64,000 nt of DNA, from positions 123,782-187,781 of the forward strand of contig CAMKSE010000007.1 in NCBI GenBank assembly GCA_946415365.1. Direction: 5' to 3'. The notes below the pieces were generated by a model. It had not been told where the DNA came from. It saw only the letters and a program-made list of their open reading frames with translations, and made no database searches. This document shows positions 8,160-17,338 of the stretch, piece after piece. Each line of letters starts with the position of its first letter. Position 1 is the stretch's first letter. A program made the translations under genes and the position numbers. The DNA comes from an uncultured Prevotellaceae bacterium. GTDB taxonomy: Bacteria; Bacteroidota; Bacteroidia; Bacteroidales; Bacteroidaceae.

Positions 8160-9595
8160 AGCCCTGCAGCAGCAATCCAGTGATAGATACAACTCATGAT
8201 ACCGAAGAGGGCGATGCCAACAGTGCAGACGGCAAGGGCTGTCTTGGTGTTGCGGTCGCTCTCGAAGGTCGGCAGTGGCGTATCGGTCTTCGTAATATAC
8301 ATAGCCTTGACGATCAGCAGATAGTAATAGAGTGAGATGACCGTGTTGACCAGTGCGATAAAGACCACAAAGTAGGCAGCTGCACTACCCTGCTCTGCTG
8401 CGGCCATGAACACGAAGAACTTCGAGAACATGCCTGCGAAGGGCGGGATGCCTGCCAGTGAGAAAAGGGCGAGCGTCATGAGGAACGACAATTTCGGGTT
8501 CGTCTGATAGAAGCCGTTATAGGCAGCCATGTCCGTACGTCCGCCATTCTCCTGCTCCACCACGTTGATGACGGTAAAGACAGCCATATTGGCCACAATA
8601 TAGACGAGCACGTAGTACGACAGTGCTGCCACACCCATCTGAGAGTTACCCACCACGGCAAGCATGATATATCCAGCCTGTGAGATCGATGAGAAGGCCA
8701 TGAACCGCTTGAGCTCCGACTGACGGATGGCGAAGAGGTTAGCCACTGTGATGGAGAGCACGATGACGATATAAAGCAGGTACTCCCAATAATAGACCAG
8801 AGGCTGGAACACCTTCATCAAGATGATGCACAGTGTCAGAGCTGCTGCACCCTTGGAGATAACACTTAGATAACCCGTCACCGGCGTGGGTGCTCCTTCG
8901 TAGGTGTCGGCCGTCCAGAAGTGGAAGGGCACGAGCGATATCTTGAAACCAAGACCGCTGAAGAAGAACACCAGACCCATGATGGCAAGAGGCGAAACGG
9001 TAATTGTGGCTGCCACGTCATCGAAGTAGAGCGTACCAACGGCAGCATAGATGAACGAGATGCCATAGAGCATCACACCACTGGAGAATGTTGCCACGAG
9101 GATATACTTGGCGGCACCCTCTGCTGAATTCTGCTTCCACTTGTCGAGTGCCACCATACAGGCAAGGGGCACAGAGGCTGTCTCCAGTCCGAGGAAGAAC
9201 AGCAGGAAGTTACCGCTTGACATCATGATAAACATACCAAGCAGAGTGGACAGGAGGAGCATGTAGAACTCACCCTGCAGGCGCTGCATCTTCTCTGACT
9301 CCAACCACGGTTGGGACATGAGAACCACGATAAGCGAGCCCAAGGTGAGGATGGTCTTCATCACGTTAACCGCCTTGGAGGTAACATACAGGCCTCCAAA
9401 CGCAGACACCGGCTCTGTACCTGAGGCAGCTGCCAGCAGCACAAGCGCGCCCAACAGCATGACGCCCGTCAGTTTACTCAGAAGAGCGTTCTTACGGGCA
9501 CTCTTACAGAAGACGAAGTCTCCGATGAAGACAGCTATCAGAATGGCCACGAGGACTGCCTCGGGCACCATTTTAAGAAATTCACTATAATTCAT
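8156..9595 (-). CDS. nuoN: NADH-quinone oxidoreductase subunit N
   Basis: This is an antiporter-like membrane subunit of complex I, 479 residues with about 14 hydrophobic segments. Family marks include LGLETASVPLACMVALDK (the conserved glutamate), AAKYILVATFSSGVMLYG, FKISLVPFHFWTADTYEGAPTPVTGYLS and the lysine-bearing ISKGAAAL. Its TGA stop overlaps the GTG start of guaD, and it lies 18 nt downstream of nuoM. It is the last complex I subunit of the operon. Confidence 0.96.
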   Translation of the reverse strand: MNYSEFLKMVPEAVLVAILIAVFIGDFVFCKSARKNALLSKLTGVMLLGALVLLAAASGTEPVSAFGGLYVTSKAVNVMKTILTLGSLIVVLMSQPWLESEKMQRLQGEFYMLLLSTLLGMFIMMSSGNFLLFFLGLETASVPLACMVALDKWKQNSAEGAAKYILVATFSSGVMLYGISFIYAAVGTLYFDDVAATITVSPLAIMGLVFFFSGLGFKISLVPFHFWTADTYEGAPTPVTGYLSVISKGAAALTLCIILMKVFQPLVYYWEYLLYIVIVLSITVANLFAIRQSELKRFMAFSSISQAGYIMLAVVGNSQMGVAALSYYVLVYIVANMAVFTVINVVEQENGGRTDMAAYNGFYQTNPKLSFLMTLALFSLAGIPPFAGMFSKFFVFMAAAEQGSAAAYFVVFIALVNTVISLYYYLLIVKAMYITKTDTPLPTFESDRNTKTALAVCTVGIALFGIMSCIYHWIAAAGL

Positions 9596-9613
9596 ATCTT
9601 ACGTCCTCCTTCT

Positions 9614-11134
9614 TTACATTACACCAATAGAATGAAGTATCGAACCGGCAGCAGGCGAGATCATATCGCTGAACAAGAACGGTGCACAACCAAGGCCTGC
9701 CACACAGAAGATAAGGCAGATGACGGCAACACGTTCGTCCCATGTAGCGTCGGTCAGCTCGAGATAGTGCTTATTCTCCACTTCACCATAGAGGATCTTA
9801 CCGACAACACGCAGGATATAGACTGCCGTGACAACAATCGACGTACAGGCGATAATCGTGGCCACCATACGGAACGACTCACTGGGGTCGCCAATGAGCG
9901 GCTTCGCACTAAACGAACCTACAAAGATGGTCATCTCAGCGATGAAGCCCGAGAAGCCAGGCAGGCCGAGGTTGGCGAGACCGGCAATCACATAACCCAC
10001 TGCAAGGAAAGGCATAATCTTCATCAAACCGGCCAGTTCGCGGATATCACGGGTGTGTGTACGACCGTAGATCATACCAATGAGGGCAAAGAAGAGAGCC
10101 GTCATCAGACCGTGGGAAAGCATCTGAAGAATGGCACCTGTCACAGCTGTCTGGGTCATCATCAAGAGGGCAAAGAGCACCAGTCCGCAGTGTGACACCG
10201 ACGAGTATGCATTAATATACTTCAAGTCGGTCTGTACGCAAGCGCTCAAGGCACCGTAGACAACGGAGATCGTGGTGAGGATCAGGAAGATCCACGAGAG
10301 ATCCTGCGCTGCATCAGGCAATAGGTACATGGCCACACGGAAACAGCCATAGCCTCCCAGTTTCATCAACACACCAGCATGGAGCATAGACACAGCCGTT
10401 GGTGCAGAAGCATGACCGTCGGGTGACCATGTGTGGAACGGGAACAGGGCTCCCAGCACACCGAAACCGATGAAGATGAACGGGAAGAAGATATTCTGTA
10501 TCCAGCCTGGGATGGCATGGGCAGCAGCAATCGCCGTCAATTCAAAGGTATAGTTACCGCTATACTGACCATTGAAGAAGTAGATGCCCAGCAGACCGAG
10601 AATCAACAGGGCCGAACCTCCCATCAGCATCAGCGTCAGCTTCATGGCTGAGTACTCCTTATGACCAGAACCCCAAACACCAATCAACAAGTACATCGGG
10701 ATGAGGGCCACCTCGTAGAACATGAACATCGTGAAGAGGTCTGTCGAGATGAAGAATCCGAACACACCCGTCGAGAGCAGCGTGAACCAGAGGAAATACT
10801 CCTTCGTCAGCGGCTTCAACTGCCACGAGGCGAACGTTCCCGTGAACACGATAATGCTCGAGAGGAGCAACATGACCACAGAGATACCGTCTACACCCAC
10901 CGAATAGGAGATGTTCAACGGCTCGAACCAGGGCACACTATAGGTGAGCAGCATCTCGGCAGTATTACCAGCCGAACGCTCCTGGAGGAAATATATCGTC
11001 AGCCAGATGGAAAGGGCAAGCAGACAAGAGGAGCCTGCCACCATCACACCACGTACCTGATTGAGATTCTTGGCAAGCCACAATCCCAATAGCATCAGGG
11101 CGGGAATCAATACGAAAACACTTAATATACTCAT
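9614..11134 (-). CDS. nuoM: NADH-quinone oxidoreductase subunit M
   Basis: A proton-pumping antiporter-like subunit of complex I (506 aa, mostly transmembrane). Recognisable motifs are FMFYEVALIPMYLLIGVWG with its conserved glutamate, GVLGALFPFHTWSPDGHASAPTAVSMLHAGVLMKLGGYG, YSSVSHCGLVLFA and GLANLGLPGFSGFIAE. It sits between nuoL and nuoN with short spacers, as in other complex I operons. Confidence 0.97.
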   Translation of the reverse strand: MSILSVFVLIPALMLLGLWLAKNLNQVRGVMVAGSSCLLALSIWLTIYFLQERSAGNTAEMLLTYSVPWFEPLNISYSVGVDGISVVMLLLSSIIVFTGTFASWQLKPLTKEYFLWFTLLSTGVFGFFISTDLFTMFMFYEVALIPMYLLIGVWGSGHKEYSAMKLTLMLMGGSALLILGLLGIYFFNGQYSGNYTFELTAIAAAHAIPGWIQNIFFPFIFIGFGVLGALFPFHTWSPDGHASAPTAVSMLHAGVLMKLGGYGCFRVAMYLLPDAAQDLSWIFLILTTISVVYGALSACVQTDLKYINAYSSVSHCGLVLFALLMMTQTAVTGAILQMLSHGLMTALFFALIGMIYGRTHTRDIRELAGLMKIMPFLAVGYVIAGLANLGLPGFSGFIAEMTIFVGSFSAKPLIGDPSESFRMVATIIACTSIVVTAVYILRVVGKILYGEVENKHYLELTDATWDERVAVICLIFCVAGLGCAPFLFSDMISPAAGSILHSIGVM

Positions 11135-11140
11135 ATTACT

Positions 11141-13135
11141 TTAGATGCATAAAAGGATTAATGTTAATGCCACCGTACCGGTGAGGAACCAAACGGCATA
11201 CTGACGAACATCGCCACTCTGCCAGGGACGCATACTCTCGCCCGCCTCGTTGGCCCCCCAGGCCAGGAAGTTGAAGGTGCCGTCGACCACATGACGGTCG
11301 AACCAGGCAATCGGCGTAGAGACACAGCGGAAGATGATACGATGAGTGACATACTGCCAGATCTCATCCTGATAGAAACGCTTGTAGGCTGCACGGTGCA
11401 ACTTCGGGAACGTCTTGTACAGACGGTCGGCAATCGGCTGACTTTCACCTTTATATATATAGGTAGCCAGACAGATGCTCAGGATGGCAATCACCGTAGA
11501 GGTGAGAGCGATCGTCGTGTCGAAGTGGATGGTATAGTCCTTACCACTGGCAGTAACGAACTGTCCGAAGGAACCGCCCCAACCTGCGAAGCCCGCAATG
11601 GTGGAGTAGATACCAACGACCATCGTGATCACACAGAGCACAATCAAGGGCACCGTCATCGTCAGCGGAGCCTCATGGGGCGTATGGTGCGCATGGGCTT
11701 CCTTATTCTCCGTACCCCAGAAGATGCCATAGTACAGACGGAACATGTAGAAGGCAGTCATAGCAGCGATACCCGTCATAATCCAACCCACCACCGGACT
11801 GTACTGGAAACATGCGGAGATGATCTCATCCTTCGAACTGAAGCCTGAGAAGAACGGGATACCCGCGATAGCCAGACAGGAAATCAGGAAGGTGATATGG
11901 GTGACAGGCATATACTTGCGCAGTCCTCCCATCAGTGCCATCTCGTTGGAGTGGACGGCATGGATGATGCATCCGGCACCGAGGAACAGACATGCCTTGA
12001 ACATGGCGTGGGTAAACAGATGGAACATCGAAGCCATGTAACCCAACTGTGCGTGGTCGTCGAACGGAGCCGCGCCATGACTGGGCAGACAAACACCCAA
12101 AGCCACCATCATAAAGGCAATCTGAGAGATGGTGGAGAATGCCAGCACACGCTTGATGTCGCTCTGGGCACAGGCCACGGCAGCAGCATAGAAAGCGGTG
12201 AACACACCCACCCACACCACGACGCTCAGCGTATGAGGTGCGAAATTAATCCACAGAGGGAACATACGTGCAATCTGGAACACACCAGCCACCACCATCG
12301 TAGCCGCATGGATGAGAGCACTCACAGGCGTCGGACCCTCCATGGCATCTGGCAGCCAGATGTGCAACGGGAACATGGCAGACTTACCAGCACCACCGAT
12401 GAACATCAGTACAAGGGCTGTCGGGATGATTAAGCCGCCGGCAGAGATGGCCTTGACGACATTACCGGAAATCAGCGGCGTCGTACCCTCGCCCATCACC
12501 ACCTCCATGCCATGACCGGCGAAGGAGAAGCTGAACGAGTCGGTGTAATAGCCGAACATCAAGATACCGATGAGGAAGAACATATCAGCGAAGCGCGTCA
12601 CAATGAAAGCCTTCTTAGAGGCTGCGATGGCAGGCTTCAGAGGATAGTAGAACCCGATGAGCAGATAGGACGACACACCCACGAGCTCCCAAAACATATA
12701 CATCTGGAAGATGTTCGTGGCGAGCACCAGTCCCAACATCGACATGGAGAAAAGGCTCAGGAACGCGTAGTAGCGCTGGAAGCCCTTTTCACCGTGCATG
12801 TAGCCGAAGGAATAGATATGAACCATCAGCGACACGGTGGAGATCACAATCAGCATCATCACGCTGATGGGATCGAGCAGGATGCCCATATCGAAATGCA
12901 AATTGCCCAACGGCAACCATGTGAAATTATACGGAACAAACGTCTGCCAGGTGTCGTTCACACGGTCGGCCGTGAAGTACTGGAAGGCCGTGATGTACGA
13001 CAGCAGCGTGACGATACCGAGCGAGCAGGTTCCTATGAGACCTGCCGTCTTGTGTTGCATCTTCATGCCAGCCAGTCCAAGAACTATGAACGACAGCAGC
13101 GGCAGAAGCATGATAAATATCGTGTAACTATACAT
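11141..13135 (-). CDS. nuoL: NADH-quinone oxidoreductase subunit L
   Basis: The largest antiporter-like subunit of complex I, at the distal end of the membrane arm. Motifs: FWELVGVSSYLLIGFYY, GGAGKSAMFPLHIWLPDAMEGPTPVSALIHAATMVVAGV, LAFSTISQIAFMMVALG, LFTHAMFKACLFLGAG and AGIPFFSGFSSKDEII. The C-terminal part contains the long amphipathic helix region and a final transmembrane helix (FLTGTVALTLILLCI). The track opens at 13144 (MIIMYSYT); the ATG at 13135 gives the family-like MYSYTIFIMLLPLLSF and is preferred. The 37-bp spacer to nuoK holds a 14-bp tandem repeat. Confidence 0.97.
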   Translation of the reverse strand: MYSYTIFIMLLPLLSFIVLGLAGMKMQHKTAGLIGTCSLGIVTLLSYITAFQYFTADRVNDTWQTFVPYNFTWLPLGNLHFDMGILLDPISVMMLIVISTVSLMVHIYSFGYMHGEKGFQRYYAFLSLFSMSMLGLVLATNIFQMYMFWELVGVSSYLLIGFYYPLKPAIAASKKAFIVTRFADMFFLIGILMFGYYTDSFSFSFAGHGMEVVMGEGTTPLISGNVVKAISAGGLIIPTALVLMFIGGAGKSAMFPLHIWLPDAMEGPTPVSALIHAATMVVAGVFQIARMFPLWINFAPHTLSVVVWVGVFTAFYAAAVACAQSDIKRVLAFSTISQIAFMMVALGVCLPSHGAAPFDDHAQLGYMASMFHLFTHAMFKACLFLGAGCIIHAVHSNEMALMGGLRKYMPVTHITFLISCLAIAGIPFFSGFSSKDEIISACFQYSPVVGWIMTGIAAMTAFYMFRLYYGIFWGTENKEAHAHHTPHEAPLTMTVPLIVLCVITMVVGIYSTIAGFAGWGGSFGQFVTASGKDYTIHFDTTIALTSTVIAILSICLATYIYKGESQPIADRLYKTFPKLHRAAYKRFYQDEIWQYVTHRIIFRCVSTPIAWFDRHVVDGTFNFLAWGANEAGESMRPWQSGDVRQYAVWFLTGTVALTLILLCI

Positions 13136-13139
13136 AATT

Positions 13140-13167
13140 ATCAATTTTCAATGATCAATTTTCAATT
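13140..13167. repeat. Two copies of a 14-bp unit between nuoK and nuoL
   Basis: ATCAATTTTCAATG is followed directly by ATCAATTTTCAATT. The array fills nearly the whole spacer between the nuoK stop and the nuoL start. In the sense direction it reads as an A-rich leader (GAAAATTGAT...). Confidence 0.8.
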
Positions 13168-13172
13168 TACTA

Positions 13173-13481
13173 CTATCGTTTCATATTCCGGATACTGTCA
13201 ACACTGTCGCTGTTGAAGTTACGGTACACATTGATGATGATAGCGATGGCAACAGCCGTCTCCGCTGCAGCCACACCGATACCAAAGAGCGACATGAAAA
13301 ATCCCTCCAGCTGTCCGGGGAACAGCAGACGGTTGAAGGCTGCGAAGTTGATCTCCACAGCGTTGAGGATCAGTTCCACGGAGATGAGCATAGCTATCAG
13401 GTTACGGCGTGAGACAAATCCATAAACGCCAATGAAGAACAGCAATGCGCTGAGAATAAAATAATATTGTACAGGTACCAT
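13173..13481 (-). CDS. nuoK: NADH-quinone oxidoreductase subunit K
   Basis: A small membrane subunit (102 aa, three transmembrane helices). It shows the family pattern SALLFFIGVYGFVSRRNLIAMLISVELILNAVEINFAAF, with the conserved glutamates in VELILNAVEIN, and AAAETAVAIAIIINVYR. The start follows the nuoJ stop by 3 nt. About the usual length. Confidence 0.97.
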   Translation of the reverse strand: MVPVQYYFILSALLFFIGVYGFVSRRNLIAMLISVELILNAVEINFAAFNRLLFPGQLEGFFMSLFGIGVAAAETAVAIAIIINVYRNFNSDSVDSIRNMKR

Positions 13482-13484
13482 AGC

Positions 13485-14003
13485 TTATTTCTCCTCCTTT
13501 CTTGCAATAGCCAAACCACCGATAATACACGCCAGCAAGAATACCGAGATGAGCTCGAAGGGGAGCACATACTGGTACTTGTCGGCACCGACGAGAGCCT
13601 TGCCGATAGTTGACATCGGCACCTCAACATCGGCCACCTGACAGGCGGCATACATAAACTGATTCTTCATGAGAACGGCACAGACCACAAGCAGCCCGAC
13701 GAGCGACAGAATCGCCCCGGCAGCCACGCGACTGACCTTCATCCGTTCCATCAAACCCTGTAGAGAGCGTCTGCCCACCAGTTGGATGGCGAAGACATAA
13801 AGCATCGTCACACCACCGGCATAGACCGATATCTGAGCAGCGCCAAGAAATGTATAGTCGAGCAGAAAATAAAGACCTGCCACGCCAAAGAGCACGAACA
13901 ACAGGAATGTTGCAGCTCGCATGATACGCTTCGTCGTCACACACAACACGGCAGAACCGAGTATGACAACGGCGAGAATGATAAACATTACATAATTTGC
14001 CAT
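13485..14003 (-). CDS. nuoJ: NADH-quinone oxidoreductase subunit J
   Basis: A 172-residue membrane subunit of complex I with five predicted helices. The pattern TFLLFVLFGVAGLYFLLDYTFLGAAQISVYAGGVTMLYVFAIQLV contains the conserved AAQ..VYAGGV..L.VF segment of NuoJ/ND6. It lies between nuoI and nuoK, separated by 3-4 nt on both sides. Confidence 0.96.
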   Translation of the reverse strand: MANYVMFIILAVVILGSAVLCVTTKRIMRAATFLLFVLFGVAGLYFLLDYTFLGAAQISVYAGGVTMLYVFAIQLVGRRSLQGLMERMKVSRVAAGAILSLVGLLVVCAVLMKNQFMYAACQVADVEVPMSTIGKALVGADKYQYVLPFELISVFLLACIIGGLAIARKEEK

Positions 14004-14007
14004 ATCG

Positions 14008-14553
14008 TTACTTCGTTTTGGTGTTAAACTTTCCGATCGTCAGTGGAGCACCTCCGTCAATGAGGTTAGGCAGCGAACCGCCTTTGTAGACCTCCACGTT
14101 CAGATGGAGCACCAACTTGGAACGGTCGAAGACTGCGTTCTCGAAATCGTTGGTAAACTCGATAGCGTCAAAGTTGCAGACGTTGGTACAGAGCTGGCAG
14201 AACATGCAGTCACCCAGGTCGTACTGATAGTCGTCGAGCACCTTCTTCTTCTTGCCTGTCTCAGGATCCTCGGCCATGTGGGCTGTAATCTTGATAGTCC
14301 CATTGGGACAGGCTTTCTCGCACAATGTACAAGCCGTACACTTGTAACTGCCGTCGTCGTTGCGCTTGAACGTCAGGCGTCCGCGATGACGAGCTGCCAC
14401 ATGGAGCGTGGTCTTGCGGTTCTCGGGATACTGCTCCGTACTCTTGTTGGTAAAGAAATCCTTGAAGTATTCCTTCCAGGAGGTCTTCATGCCAACGGCC
14501 AGTGTTTTGAGCCCGTGCCCGATTTCTCCGAAATATGATTTGTTATCTTCCAT
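14008..14553 (-). CDS. nuoI: NADH-quinone oxidoreductase subunit I (two 4Fe-4S clusters)
   Basis: A 181-residue peripheral-arm ferredoxin-like subunit that passes electrons toward NuoB. Two cluster motifs are visible: CTACTLCEKACP and CMFCQLCTNVCNFDAIEF. In the second, the residue after the last cysteine is Asn instead of the common Pro. An arginine/histidine-rich section (AARHRGRLTFKRNDDGSYKC) precedes the first cluster. The C-terminal third (PNLIDGGAPLTIGKF) is beyond the core domain. The 40-bp spacer from nuoH contains four 9-bp repeats. Confidence 0.96.
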   Translation of the reverse strand: MEDNKSYFGEIGHGLKTLAVGMKTSWKEYFKDFFTNKSTEQYPENRKTTLHVAARHRGRLTFKRNDDGSYKCTACTLCEKACPNGTIKITAHMAEDPETGKKKKVLDDYQYDLGDCMFCQLCTNVCNFDAIEFTNDFENAVFDRSKLVLHLNVEVYKGGSLPNLIDGGAPLTIGKFNTKTK

Positions 14554-14554
14554 A

Positions 14555-14590
14555 TTCTAGTATTTCTAGTTTGACTAGTATGACTAGTAC
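14555..14590. repeat. Four 9-bp tandem units between nuoH and nuoI
   Basis: The units read TTCTAGTAT, TTCTAGTTT, GACTAGTAT and GACTAGTAC. They fill the whole spacer between the nuoH stop (14594) and the nuoI start (14553). CTAG is a rare tetramer in many bacterial genomes, which makes four in a row stand out. Confidence 0.85.
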
Positions 14591-14593
14591 ACC

Positions 14594-15682
14594 TTATTTA
14601 ATATATAAGCCGAGAGCCACGACAATCGTCATCAGCACGAGGTTGATGAGACCCAACGGCATCAAGTACTTCCATTCCAGTTTCAGAATCTGGTCGATAC
14701 GCAGACGTGGGAACGTCCACTTAATCCACATCAGGATCCACACCAGTCCGAACGTCTTGCCCATAAACCATACGATGCCGGGAATATAGTTCATGCACGT
14801 GTCAATGCCATCGACACCCACATTAATCGGAGCCCAGCCACCCAGGAACACCGTAGCGGCGATACCTGCGATGATAAAGAGGTTCAGGAACTCTGCCAGA
14901 TAGAAGAAGCCGAAGCCCATACCCGAATACTCCGTATGGTGTCCGGCTGTCAACTCACTCTCAGCCTCTGCCATATCGAACGGGCCACGGTTCGCCTCCG
15001 CATTACCTGCGATGAGAAACACGAAGAAGGCAATCAGCGCAGGGATATGCCCCTGGAAGATGAGCCACTTCCATGGCCCAGTCTGTGCCTCAACAATCTC
15101 ACTCATCTGCATCGTACCCGTCAGTACGACGGCCGTGATCAGACACAGGCAGAGCGACATCTCGTACGAGATCATCTGCACGGCACCACGCATGGCCGAA
15201 ACCACAGAGTACTTGTTGTTCGAGCCCCATCCGGCGAGGAAGATGCCCACCACACCGATAGAAGAGATGGCTGTCAGCAGGAACACGCCCACATTGAAGT
15301 CCAGCACCGTGGCGCCGTTGTTCCAAGGTAGGAACGAGAAGGCACCCACAGAGCCTGCAATCACTAAGAGCGGAGCCACGAGGTAAAGCAACTTGTCGGC
15401 CTTATCGACGATGAATATCTCCTTGATGAGCATCTTCAGCACATCGGCAAATACCTGCAGCAAGCCCCAGTAACCTACTCGCATCGGGCCCAGACGGCAC
15501 TGGAAGTAGGCACACACCTTACGCTCCATGAATATCAGTGCAATAGCAATCAGCGCGTATCCTACAAGAATGCCTGTGCCGACCAATATGCACTCAATCA
15601 ATATCGCCAACCAGTCGGGACATCCTACCGTCACACGGAGCAGTTGGTCGAACCATTGTGTTATAATAGAAAAGTCGAACAT
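14594..15682 (-). CDS. nuoH: NADH-quinone oxidoreductase subunit H
   Basis: A 362-residue membrane subunit that contacts the quinone site and joins the peripheral and membrane arms. Motifs include MERKVCAYFQCRLGPMRVGYWGLLQVFADVLKMLIKE, GWGSNNKYSVVSAMRGAVQMISYE and NRGPFDMAEAESELTAGHHTEYSGMGFGFFYLAEFLN. The motor-linked glutamates of these loops are present. It is followed by nuoI and preceded by nuoCD across a repeat-filled 42-bp spacer. Confidence 0.97.
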   Translation of the reverse strand: MFDFSIITQWFDQLLRVTVGCPDWLAILIECILVGTGILVGYALIAIALIFMERKVCAYFQCRLGPMRVGYWGLLQVFADVLKMLIKEIFIVDKADKLLYLVAPLLVIAGSVGAFSFLPWNNGATVLDFNVGVFLLTAISSIGVVGIFLAGWGSNNKYSVVSAMRGAVQMISYEMSLCLCLITAVVLTGTMQMSEIVEAQTGPWKWLIFQGHIPALIAFFVFLIAGNAEANRGPFDMAEAESELTAGHHTEYSGMGFGFFYLAEFLNLFIIAGIAATVFLGGWAPINVGVDGIDTCMNYIPGIVWFMGKTFGLVWILMWIKWTFPRLRIDQILKLEWKYLMPLGLINLVLMTIVVALGLYIK

Positions 15683-15689
15683 ATTACTT

Positions 15690-15721
15690 CAATTTTTCAA
15701 TTTTCCAATTCTTCAATTCTT
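15690..15721. repeat. Four 8-bp tandem units between nuoCD and nuoH
   Basis: On the plus strand the units read CAATTTTT, CAATTTTC, CAATTCTT and CAATTCTT. In the sense (minus) direction they give purine-rich GAAGAATT and GAAAAATT units ending shortly before the nuoH ATG. Confidence 0.8.
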
Positions 15722-15724
15722 CGA

Positions 15725-17338
15725 CTAACGGTCGATATCAGGAATAACCACATCAATAGCCGCACACGTCGCAATCAGGTCGGCAATCTTCTGGCCGCGA
15801 AGCATCGGGTCGAAGGCACCTACCAGCGAAAGGCCCATCGGACGCATCTTCATGCGGTACGGGCTCTTGTCGCCACGCGAGTCGAGATAAACGCCGAACT
15901 CACCGGCTACACCCTCCACAGAGAAGTACCACTGTCCTTCAGGCACCTTGATAATCGGCTTCTGCTTAACATAGAAGTCTCCCTCTGGGATGTTGTCGAT
16001 CAGCTGCTCGATGATATTCAGGCTCTGGTACATCTCGTTGATGTGAACGAGGTAACGATCCATAGAGTCACAGCCGTTGAGCGTGCACTGCTCCCACTCC
16101 ACCTTGTCATACATGTCGTACGGGTGGTTCTTTCTCACGTCGTTCTTCCAACCGGAGGCACGTCCAGCAGGACCTGTCACAGCGTAGTTGACACAATCTT
16201 CCAGATTCATCGGACCACAGTTCTCCAGACGGTTGTGCGTAATGACGTTATCACCGAAAATGTCCATATATTCCTGAATCATCGGACGCAGGTACCTCAC
16301 GAGATCCTTACAGTTCTTAACGAAGTTTGGATCGATATCGTCCTGCAGTCCACCTATTCTATAATAGTTCTGAATCAGACGACCACCGGTGGTCTCCTCC
16401 ATGCAGTTCAGCACGTGCTCACGATCACGCATGCCGTAAAGCATACCCGTCAGCGCACCCAGGTCCTGAGCCACACACGAGGTATAGAGCAGGTGGGAGT
16501 CTAAACGCTGCAGCTCATCCATAATCGTACGGATGTACTTGATGCGGTCTGTCAACTCTACCTCCATAGCCTCCTCGATCACACCCACCAGAGCGTGACG
16601 GTGCTGCATAGCACCCAGATAGTTCAGACGGTCAGTCAGAGCCAGCGTCTGCGGATAGGTCATGCTCTCCCACATCTTCTCGATGGCCCGGTGGATATAG
16701 CCGAGGTGAGGATAGATCCGTTTTACCGTCTCACCGTTCAGCACCGTCTGCAAACGCAACACACCATGAGTGGCCGGATGCTGAGGACCAATGTTGATTA
16801 CATAATCGTCGGTATCAAAGAGCCTGTTCTTCTTGGTCTGCAGATAACCGTCCTTGTCGATGTAGTACTCCAGACCATAGTCTGGCTCCACATCGTCCTC
16901 CAGCTTATACTGATCGTTGTACTCCCAGTCCTTACGGAAAGGATAGCCCTTGAAGTCTGAACGCAGGAACAGACGACGCATATCGGGATGACCCAGAAAT
17001 GCTATTCCATAGAAGTCGTAAACCTCACGCTCGAGCAAGTCAGCCACGCGCCAAATGTTACTAACGGTAGGCAGATAGGACATCATCTGACCATCCGTCT
17101 CGCCTGTTCCATTTGATGACATACCATCGCCACAGACCTGTGTCTTGGCTATCATCTTCACAGTGCAGCGCTCATGGGTATTGGTATTCTCGAGGATATA
17201 TACACAGCCAAGGCCTTCCTCCTTACCGAAATCCTCGCCCACGATGGTGACAAGATAGTCAAAGCCCTTCTTGTCCTTCAAGTTCTGCATCTCATGTGCG
17301 AACTTGTCAAAATCAAATGATAAGAATGCTAACTTCAT
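15725..17338 (-). CDS. nuoCD: NADH-quinone oxidoreductase fused subunit C/D
   Basis: A 537-residue fusion of the 30-kDa (NuoC) and 49-kDa (NuoD) subunits, as in several Bacteroidota and enterobacteria. Residues about 1-150 are NuoC (REVYDFYGIAFLGHPDMRRLFLRSDFKGYPFRKDW). From about residue 180 NuoD begins (INIGPQHPATHGVLRL), with YLGYIHRAIEKMWE-like, TDRLNYLGAM, ITHNRLENCG, YAVTGPAGRASGWKNDVR, and the C-terminal SVEGVAGEFGVYLDSRGDKSPYRMKMRPMGL. The NuoD part forms the quinone pocket. The start overlaps the nuoB stop by 4 nt (ATGA), implying coupled translation. Confidence 0.96.
   Translation of the reverse strand: MKLAFLSFDFDKFAHEMQNLKDKKGFDYLVTIVGEDFGKEEGLGCVYILENTNTHERCTVKMIAKTQVCGDGMSSNGTGETDGQMMSYLPTVSNIWRVADLLEREVYDFYGIAFLGHPDMRRLFLRSDFKGYPFRKDWEYNDQYKLEDDVEPDYGLEYYIDKDGYLQTKKNRLFDTDDYVINIGPQHPATHGVLRLQTVLNGETVKRIYPHLGYIHRAIEKMWESMTYPQTLALTDRLNYLGAMQHRHALVGVIEEAMEVELTDRIKYIRTIMDELQRLDSHLLYTSCVAQDLGALTGMLYGMRDREHVLNCMEETTGGRLIQNYYRIGGLQDDIDPNFVKNCKDLVRYLRPMIQEYMDIFGDNVITHNRLENCGPMNLEDCVNYAVTGPAGRASGWKNDVRKNHPYDMYDKVEWEQCTLNGCDSMDRYLVHINEMYQSLNIIEQLIDNIPEGDFYVKQKPIIKVPEGQWYFSVEGVAGEFGVYLDSRGDKSPYRMKMRPMGLSLVGAFDPMLRGQKIADLIATCAAIDVVIPDIDR

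Noticed and set aside
12512-13216. 234-aa plus-strand ORF
   Set aside because: Antisense shadow of nuoL; His/Glu/Arg-rich translation without hydrophobic core or known motif.
15644-16504. 286-aa plus-strand ORF
   Set aside because: It lies wholly within nuoCD and nuoH on the other strand, has no recognisable domain, and its composition (His/Arg/Val-rich) is that of an antisense shadow.
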